64,000 nucleotides of DNA from Myxococcales bacterium (GTDB lineage Bacteria; Myxococcota_A; Polyangia; Nannocystales; Nannocystaceae): contig JACKDU010000010.1 of the NCBI GenBank assembly GCA_020633335.1, positions 62,001 to 126,000 of the forward strand, read 5' to 3'. The translations under genes were made by a program, and so were the position numbers. Under the pieces are notes generated by a model that saw only the letters and a list, made by a program, of their open reading frames with translations, was not told the origin of the DNA and did no database searches. Positions 59,627-64,000 of this stretch are shown here, one piece after another (the stretch's first letter is position 1; the number at the start of each line of letters is the position of its first letter).

Positions 59627-59664
59627 GAGGGGCCTGACCGCCCTCCCCGGCGGCCAGGCCCCTC
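59627..59664 (-). terminator. Terminator hairpin of the opposing Stig1-repeat gene
   Basis: GAGGGGCCTG (59627-59636) pairs perfectly with CAGGCCCCTC (59655-59664). Inside, CCGCC (59638-59642) pairs with GGCGG (59649-59653) over CTCCCC. It lies 52 bases past the stop of the minus-strand gene. Together with 59553-59586 it forms a double barrier in a convergent gap. Confidence 0.6.
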
Positions 59665-59715
59665 TTGGGTCCTGCGGGCGGCTGGGGATGCCGGCCGCAG
59701 GCGCGCGCGCGAGGA

Positions 59716-61122
59716 CTACGGACAGTCGTTGGCGTCGAGGCAGACGATGTCGTTCAGGAAGTCCGAGTTGCAGCAGCGGTCGCCGCCGCACTGGTCGCAG
59801 GGGCACTGGTTGCAGGGCGCGAGGAAGAAGTTCTCGCACTGGCCGTTGACGCAGAGCTCGTCGGCGTTGCAGGGCTCCCCGCAGTCGCCGCAGTTGAGCG
59901 GGTCGTTGTCGGTGTTGGTGCAGCTCCCGCCGCACTGGTCCGGGAAGCCGTCGCAGTCCTGCATGCACTGGCCGTTGCCGCAGACGTTCCCCTGGCCGCA
60001 GCCCATCCCGCACTGGCCGCAGTTCTGCGGGTTGTTGTCGAGGTTGACGCAGTTGCCGTTGCACTCGACGAGGCCCGGCCGGCACTGGCAGCTCCCGCCC
60101 GCGCAGACCTCGAAGTCGTTGTTGCACTGGGTCCCGCACTGGCCGCAGTTGTCGGGATCGTTCTGGAGGTTGACGCACTGATCGCCACCGCAGGTGACCT
60201 CGCCCGGGGCGCAGGTGCACTGGCCGCCGAAGCAGGTCGCGCCGCCGTTGCACTCGTTCTGGCAGTTGCCGCAGTGGTTCGGGTCGGTCTGGAGGTCGAC
60301 GCAGTTGTTGTTGCCGCACTGGTCGAGGCCGCCGGTGCAGGTGCACTCGCCGTTGATGCACTGCTGGCCGGCGCCGCAGTCGTTTCCGCACTGGCCGCAG
60401 TGCTCGGGGTTGGTCTGCAGATCGGCGCAGGCGTTGTTGCACTCCTGGAGGCCGTTCGGGCAGCTCTGGACGCAATTGCCGTTGGCGCAGACCTCCCCGT
60501 TGTTGCAGTCGTTCTGGCAGTCGCCGCAGTGGTTCGGGTTGGAGTCGAGGACGACGCAGTTGCCCTGACAGCTCACCGCGCCGATCGGGCACTCGGAGAT
60601 GCACTGGCCGCCGATGCACTCCTCGTTCTGCTGGCACTGGTTGCCGCAGGCGCCGCAGTTCTGGTTGCTGTTGTTGATGTCTCGGCAGACCCCGTCGCAG
60701 AGGAGCTCGCCGGGAGCACACTCGCCGCCGCCTCCACCCATGCACTCGCCGCCGATGCAGGCCGGGCCCGGCGCGCAGGCGAAGCCGCAGGATCCGCAGT
60801 GGTTCTCGTCGGTCTGCGGGTCGATGCAGGCCTGGCCGCAGACCAGCATCGGCGGATCGCAGGCGCCGCTCGACGTCGCCGAGTCGCTGGCGCTCCCGCT
60901 CGCGCTCCCCGCGGTCGCCGAGTCGGTGCCGCTCGCGGTGTCCGTCGCGCTCGCGCTCGCGCTCGCGCTCGCGCTCGCGCTCGCGCTCGCCGTGTCGGTC
61001 CCGCTCGCGCTGCCGTCGGTCGCCGACGCGCTCGCGCCGGTGCCGGAGTCGCCGCTGCAGGCCGCGAGGCCGATCGTGGAGAGGAAGACGAGTGAGAGGA
61101 GTCCAGGGAAACGGCTACGCAT
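59716..61122 (-). CDS. Lipoprotein with SASASA linker and eight Stig1-like Cys-rich repeats
   Basis: A 468-residue lipoprotein from ATG 61122 (GGAGGTC 5 bases upstream). The lipobox is LAAC (Cys about 22), followed by a Ser/Ala/Thr linker that includes seven perfect copies of a hexamer. Then come eight repeats of about 40 residues with the pattern CxxxCxxxxxDxxHCGxCxxxC: HCGSCGFAC, NCGACGNQC, HCGDCQNDC, HCGQCGNDC, HCGNCQNEC, NCGQCGTQC, NCGQCGMGC and NCGDCGEPC. This is the Stig1-like repeat of myxobacterial surface proteins, often misnamed tryptophan synthase alpha chain. Dense disulfides imply an extended rigid stalk at the surface. It is divergent from a shorter paralogue at 61229. Confidence 0.85.
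   Translation of the reverse strand: MRSRFPGLLSLVFLSTIGLAACSGDSGTGASASATDGSASGTDTASASASASASASASATDTASGTDSATAGSASGSASDSATSSGACDPPMLVCGQACIDPQTDENHCGSCGFACAPGPACIGGECMGGGGGECAPGELLCDGVCRDINNSNQNCGACGNQCQQNEECIGGQCISECPIGAVSCQGNCVVLDSNPNHCGDCQNDCNNGEVCANGNCVQSCPNGLQECNNACADLQTNPEHCGQCGNDCGAGQQCINGECTCTGGLDQCGNNNCVDLQTDPNHCGNCQNECNGGATCFGGQCTCAPGEVTCGGDQCVNLQNDPDNCGQCGTQCNNDFEVCAGGSCQCRPGLVECNGNCVNLDNNPQNCGQCGMGCGQGNVCGNGQCMQDCDGFPDQCGGSCTNTDNDPLNCGDCGEPCNADELCVNGQCENFFLAPCNQCPCDQCGGDRCCNSDFLNDIVCLDANDCP
60949..60990. repeat. Seven perfect copies of the hexamer GCTCGC
   Basis: Forty-two bases of uninterrupted GCTCGC (GCGAGC on the coding strand) encode the Ser-Ala repeat in the linker of the Stig1-repeat lipoprotein. 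Copy-number change keeps the frame. Confidence 0.95.
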
Positions 61123-61228
61123 GTTCGACCTCCGCCCCCTTCACGGGAGCCATCCCGAGTCAGTTGCCGCAGGGCGCCGATCGTTACAGCGTCGTGTAAC
61201 AAGCGAGGCGCTGCGGCAACCAGAGCAC

Positions 61229-62110
61229 ATGAGCTCCACCCTCCGGCGCGCTCTCGAGCGTCGCTCGCTGCGCGACCTCGCCCTCCCCCTCCTCGTCATG
61301 ATCTTCGCCGCCTGCTCGGGCGGCCCGCCCGGGACCAGCGCAGGCGACTCCTGCGGCCCGGGGCTCGCGCTCTGCGGGCAGGTCTGCATCAACGTCCAGA
61401 GCGACGACGATCACTGCGGCGGCTGCGGGAACGTCTGCGGCCCCTCGAGCGAGTGCGTCGGGGGCGTCTGCGTGAGCCAGTGCCCGGGGGGCGCGATCGA
61501 GTGCGGGGGCGAGTGCGTGAGCCCCGGCTCCGATCACGATCACTGCGGCGAGTGCGGGAACAATTGCGGCGCCCAGGTCTGCGCCGGCGGCGTCTGCCAG
61601 GCGTCGTGCCCGGCGGGGACCGTCCAGTGCGGCCAGGAGTGCCCCGACGTCTCCGCCGACCCGCTCCACTGCGGCTCCTGCGATCGCCGCTGCGGGATGG
61701 GAGAGGCCTGCGTCAACGGCCACTGCGAGTGCAGCGATCCCTTCGCCAGCTGCGGTGGCGAGTGCGTCTCGCTCGACGCCGACCACAACAACTGCGGCGC
61801 CTGCGATCACCGCTGCGACAACAACCGCGAGCTCTGCGTCGCCGCCGCCTGCGTCTGTCGGGCCGGCCTCAGCCCCTGCGGCGATCGCTGCGTCGACCTG
61901 GCGAACGATCCCAACCACTGCGGCGAGTGCGGGTTCGAGTGCGGTGAGGGCGTCTGCGGCGACGGTGCCTGCCTCCCCTCCTGCGAGGGCTACCCCGACC
62001 AGTGCGGGCAGAGCTGCACGAACACCGACGTCGATCCCCTACACTGCGGGGAGTGCGGTGAGCGCTGCGACGCCGACGAGCGCTGCATCGACGGGAAGTG
62101 CCGGAACTAG
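61229..62110 (+). CDS. Lipoprotein with six Stig1-like Cys-rich repeats
   Basis: A 293-residue lipoprotein from ATG 61229. The signal peptide ends in FAAC (Cys about 27) and the Ser/Ala linker is nearly absent (SGGPPGTSAGDS). Six repeats follow: HCGGCGNVC, HCGECGNNC, HCGSCDRRC, NCGACDHRC, HCGECGFEC and HCGECGERC. The final segment, CEGYPDQCGQSCTNTDVDPLHCGECGERCDADERC, closely matches the corresponding end of the divergent neighbour (CDGFPDQCGGSCTNTDNDPLNCGDCGEPC), so the two share descent. It ends 6 bases before the ECF sigma factor gene, so it heads that transcription unit and could be a target or a reporter of it. Confidence 0.85.
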   Translation: MSSTLRRALERRSLRDLALPLLVMIFAACSGGPPGTSAGDSCGPGLALCGQVCINVQSDDDHCGGCGNVCGPSSECVGGVCVSQCPGGAIECGGECVSPGSDHDHCGECGNNCGAQVCAGGVCQASCPAGTVQCGQECPDVSADPLHCGSCDRRCGMGEACVNGHCECSDPFASCGGECVSLDADHNNCGACDHRCDNNRELCVAAACVCRAGLSPCGDRCVDLANDPNHCGECGFECGEGVCGDGACLPSCEGYPDQCGQSCTNTDVDPLHCGECGERCDADERCIDGKCRN

Positions 62111-62116
62111 GGAGCG

Positions 62117-62758
62117 ATGGCCGGGCGACAGCACGAGGAGTCGAGGGCCGAGGTGGAGGAGGTCATCGCCTCCGCCGACGACGACGCCGAGCGCGAGCGG
62201 ATCCTCGTCGAGCGCGCGCGCGCCGGCCAGGCCGCCGCCTGGAGCCGCCTCTACCACGATCACTACGATCGCCTCCTCCGCGACCTCACCTACCTCGCCG
62301 GCGACGTCGCCCTCGCCGAGGACCTCGTCCAGGAGACCTTCATCCGCGCGCTCACCTGCCTCGCGCGCTTCGACGGCCGCTCGTGCTTCGCCTCCTGGCT
62401 CCGCGGGATCGGCCTCAACTTGATCCGCCAGCACTGGCGCTCGTGGTCCCGCCGTCGCCGCGCCCACGCCCACCTCGTCGAGATCCACGCCCGGATCGCC
62501 CCGCCGAAGGACGCCGATCCGGAGGGCGCCGAGCTCCAGCGACGGCGGGCGCTCGCCCTCCAGGCGGTCCTCGACACGCTCCCGGGGCACCTCCGCGAGG
62601 CCTTCGTCTTCGCCGATCTCCGGCGCCTCCCGTCGAGCGAGGCCGCGGCGCTCCTCGGGATCTCGGCCGGCAACCTGCGGATCCGGGCGACCCGGGCCCG
62701 CGCCCGGATCCACCGCGAGCTCGCGCGCCTCGGGTGGCTGACGGAGGGGCAACGATGA
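62117..62758 (+). CDS. ECF-type sigma-70 RNA polymerase factor
   Basis: A 213-residue sigma factor. Region 2 is visible as SRLYHDHYDRLLRDLTYLAGDVALAEDLVQETFIRAL followed by the -10-recognition helix region; region 4 is LDTLPGHLREAFVFADLRRLPSSEAAALLGISAGNLRIRATRARARIHREL, with the HTH that reads the -35 element. There is no region 1.1 or 3, as in ECF factors. A basic linker (WRSWSRRRRAHAH) joins the two. Its stop overlaps the start of the TM/TPR gene by 4 bases, the common order sigma then anti-sigma. The Stig1-repeat gene directly upstream may be part of its regulon or operon. Confidence 0.92.
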   Translation: MAGRQHEESRAEVEEVIASADDDAERERILVERARAGQAAAWSRLYHDHYDRLLRDLTYLAGDVALAEDLVQETFIRALTCLARFDGRSCFASWLRGIGLNLIRQHWRSWSRRRRAHAHLVEIHARIAPPKDADPEGAELQRRRALALQAVLDTLPGHLREAFVFADLRRLPSSEAAALLGISAGNLRIRATRARARIHRELARLGWLTEGQR

Positions 62759-63810
62759 GCGAGGGCGGCGAAGAGCTCGGCCTCGCGCCCTTCGCCGACG
62801 CCCTCCGCGAGCGCCTGGAGGACGAGCTCGCCGACGCCCTCCCCGATCTCGTGGAGGTCGTCGAGGCCGCCCACCTCGCCGATCCGGAGGCGGTCTCGGC
62901 GACGATGGTCGACGAGACGAAGGCGCTCCCGGCGGTCGTTCGGCTCCCGCGCCGCCGGGGCGAGGCGGCCCTCGGCGACTTCGTCGACGCCCTCGAGGCG
63001 AGGACCGACGCCTCCCTCCGCGAGCGCGGCCTCTCGTCGATCCCGCCGCTCCAGACCCCGCGGCGGCGGTCAGGGGCCCGGGTCGCGGTCGGCCTCGGGA
63101 TCGCCGCGGCGATCGCCCTGGTGGTCGCGGCCCTCAGCCCGGCCCTCCTCTCCGGCGGCGGCGGCGTCTCCGGGGGGATGGAGGCCCAGCGGATCGCCGA
63201 TGAGGGGCCGTCGCGGAGCGCCCCGATCGTCAGTCCGACGATCACGACGGCGAATGCTCGAAGGGACATGTACGATGGTTCACTGTCCCCTGAGGCCGCG
63301 GGCGCGGACGCGGCGGCGCCCGCCGGCGATGGATCGGATCCCCCCGCGGGCGATGAGGCGCCGGCCGCGGAGACGCGCGAGGTGAGCACGAACCCCGCGC
63401 CCCGGGGCGACGGCGGTCGCGGTCGCGGCGAGGGCACGGAGAGCCTCGCGGCCCTCGACGCCCGCGCGCAGGCGGCCTGGCAGCGCGGCGAGCTCGTCGA
63501 GGCCGAGCGCCTCCTCCTCCTGGTGATCGAGCGCGGCGGCCGGAGCAGCCGGGCCGAGCTCGCGTACGGGGACATCTTCATGATCGCCCACCAGCGCGGA
63601 CGCGCCGACCGCGAGCGCCGCTACTGGCGGGCCTACCTCAAGACCTTCCCCCGCGGGCGCTTCGCCGACGACGCGCGGGCCGGCCTCTGCCGCGCCCAGA
63701 GCGGCGAGCTCGCGCGGGCCTGTTGGCGCCGCTACCTCGAGAGCGAGCCGCGCGGGAGCCACCGCGGCGAGGCCGAGGCGGCGATCGGCGACGGACGAGG
63801 GGGGCGGTGA
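62755..63810 (+). CDS. Single-pass membrane protein with C-terminal TPR-like region, possible anti-sigma factor
   Basis: A 351-residue protein. The first 110 residues are acidic/helical and cytoplasmic (ALRERLEDELADALPDLVEVVEAAHL). One membrane helix (VAVGLGIAAAIALVVAALSPALL) follows at about 115-140, then a Pro/Ala/Gly-rich linker and a C-terminal helical repeat (AAWQRGELVEAERLLLLVIERGG, RYWRAYLKTFPRGRFADDARAGL) of TPR type on the other side. The layout and coupling to the ECF sigma gene suggest a role in controlling it, but the classic zinc anti-sigma motif is missing, so this is inference. Its stop overlaps the GTG of the next lipoprotein by 4 bases. Confidence 0.78.
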   Translation: MSEGGEELGLAPFADALRERLEDELADALPDLVEVVEAAHLADPEAVSATMVDETKALPAVVRLPRRRGEAALGDFVDALEARTDASLRERGLSSIPPLQTPRRRSGARVAVGLGIAAAIALVVAALSPALLSGGGGVSGGMEAQRIADEGPSRSAPIVSPTITTANARRDMYDGSLSPEAAGADAAAPAGDGSDPPAGDEAPAAETREVSTNPAPRGDGGRGRGEGTESLAALDARAQAAWQRGELVEAERLLLLVIERGGRSSRAELAYGDIFMIAHQRGRADRERRYWRAYLKTFPRGRFADDARAGLCRAQSGELARACWRRYLESEPRGSHRGEAEAAIGDGRGGR

Positions 63811-64000
63811 GCCTGCTGACGCGTCTCGCGCTCGCGCTCGCGCTCGCGCTCGCGCTCGGCTGCGCCACCGACTACACCGTGAGCACCAGCGCCGCCGGCG
63901 AGAGCGAGAGCGAGGGGGAGGTCAGCGCCTCGTCGTCGTCGTCGACCTCGACGTCGTCCTCGTCCTCATCTTCGTCCTCGACGTCGAGCGGCGATTCCTG
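63807..64000 (+). CDS. Lipoprotein with Ala/Leu repeat signal peptide and Ser-rich linker (3' end outside the window)
   Basis: It starts at GTG 63807 inside the end of the preceding gene (GTGA overlap). The signal peptide is a run of Leu-Ala pairs encoded by the hexamer CTCGCG, ending LGC (Cys about 18). The next residues are ATDYTVSTSAAGESESEGE and then a Ser/Thr-rich linker (about 25 residues) that runs to the window edge. It is the third or fourth gene of the unit with the ECF sigma factor. The mature domain is not visible, so family and function are unknown. Confidence 0.8.
   Translation, partial: MSLLTRLALALALALALGCATDYTVSTSAAGESESEGEVSASSSSSTSTSSSSSSSSSTSSGDS
63825..63858 (+). repeat. 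CTCGCG hexamer repeat in a signal peptide
   Basis: Five perfect copies of CTCGCG and a partial sixth encode the Leu-Ala signal peptide of the lipoprotein at 63807. It is the same hexamer as the Ser-Ala repeat at 60949-60990, but read in another frame and strand. Confidence 0.9.

Noticed and set aside
59716..61122. Long plus-strand frames opposite the Stig1-repeat gene
   Set aside because: They are antisense shadows created by high GC and regular Cys codons; the minus-strand frame has signal peptide, lipobox and ribosome-binding site.

Overview
The window is very GC-rich DNA from a free-living, lipoprotein-rich Gram-negative bacterium. The best fit is a myxobacterium of the Nannocystaceae type. 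Pointers are lipoproteins whose lipobox is followed by long Ser/Ala or Ser/Thr linkers, DUF4215-like and Stig1-like Cys-rich repeats, a MYXO-CTERM sorting tail, a DUF1592/DUF1552 gene pair, and many ATGA/GTGA stop-start overlaps. No phage, insertion sequence, CRISPR array or rRNA was seen. The genus assignment is inference.

Layout. 1-7.2 kb: the end of a sodium:solute symporter, a ferredoxin-NADP reductase-like enzyme, an aldehyde dehydrogenase, a histidine phosphatase, and a membrane histidine kinase overlapping a cytochrome P450. 7.2-14.7 kb: an RDD membrane protein, RecQ, a zinc-ribbon membrane protein, an SGNH-type lipoprotein and a large unknown lipoprotein. 14.7-19.3 kb: a tightly packed type II fatty-acid/aryl-polyene-like operon (ketoacyl synthase, chain-length-factor-like protein, dehydratase, ketoreductase) ending in a flavoprotein with halogenase motifs. 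19.5-22.8 kb: two paralogous surface lipoproteins with DUF4215 and fibrinogen-like parts, and a small lipoprotein. 22.9-29.0 kb: an anion transporter, a large lipoprotein, and a beta-barrel protein coupled to a 13-haem cytochrome. 29.2-37.2 kb: a CPA2-type antiporter, two minus-strand genes, then lepA and an unusual lepB with a large C-terminal extension.

37.4-47.3 kb: an M23 peptidase with a MYXO-CTERM tail, tRNA-Arg, an unknown membrane protein, a second pair of paralogous lipoproteins (DUF4215 plus a DUF1554-like head), a Rieske lipoprotein, a Cys-repeat secreted protein, a UbiA prenyltransferase behind a palindromic operator candidate, and tRNA-Lys and tRNA-Glu. 47.4-52.1 kb: two tandem paralogous lipoproteins, then a four-gene minus-strand operon (Nudix hydrolase, two lipoproteins, DUF4863/PnbB-like enzyme). 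52.3-55.7 kb: a multi-PAS histidine kinase coupled to an HTH-REC-REC regulator. 55.9-59.5 kb: the DUF1592/DUF1552 operon. 59.7-64.0 kb: two divergent Stig1-repeat lipoproteins, the second followed by an ECF sigma factor, a membrane TPR/anti-sigma-like protein and a truncated lipoprotein.

Much of the window encodes envelope functions: exported lipoproteins, likely electron transfer through the outer membrane, protein export, and signalling. The strongest candidates for something new are the beta-barrel/13-haem cytochrome pair, the signal peptidase carrying three copies of an unrecognised CxxxxC domain, and the small aryl-polyene-like operon with its halogenase-like flavoprotein. All function calls come from reading motifs by eye; no database search was possible.
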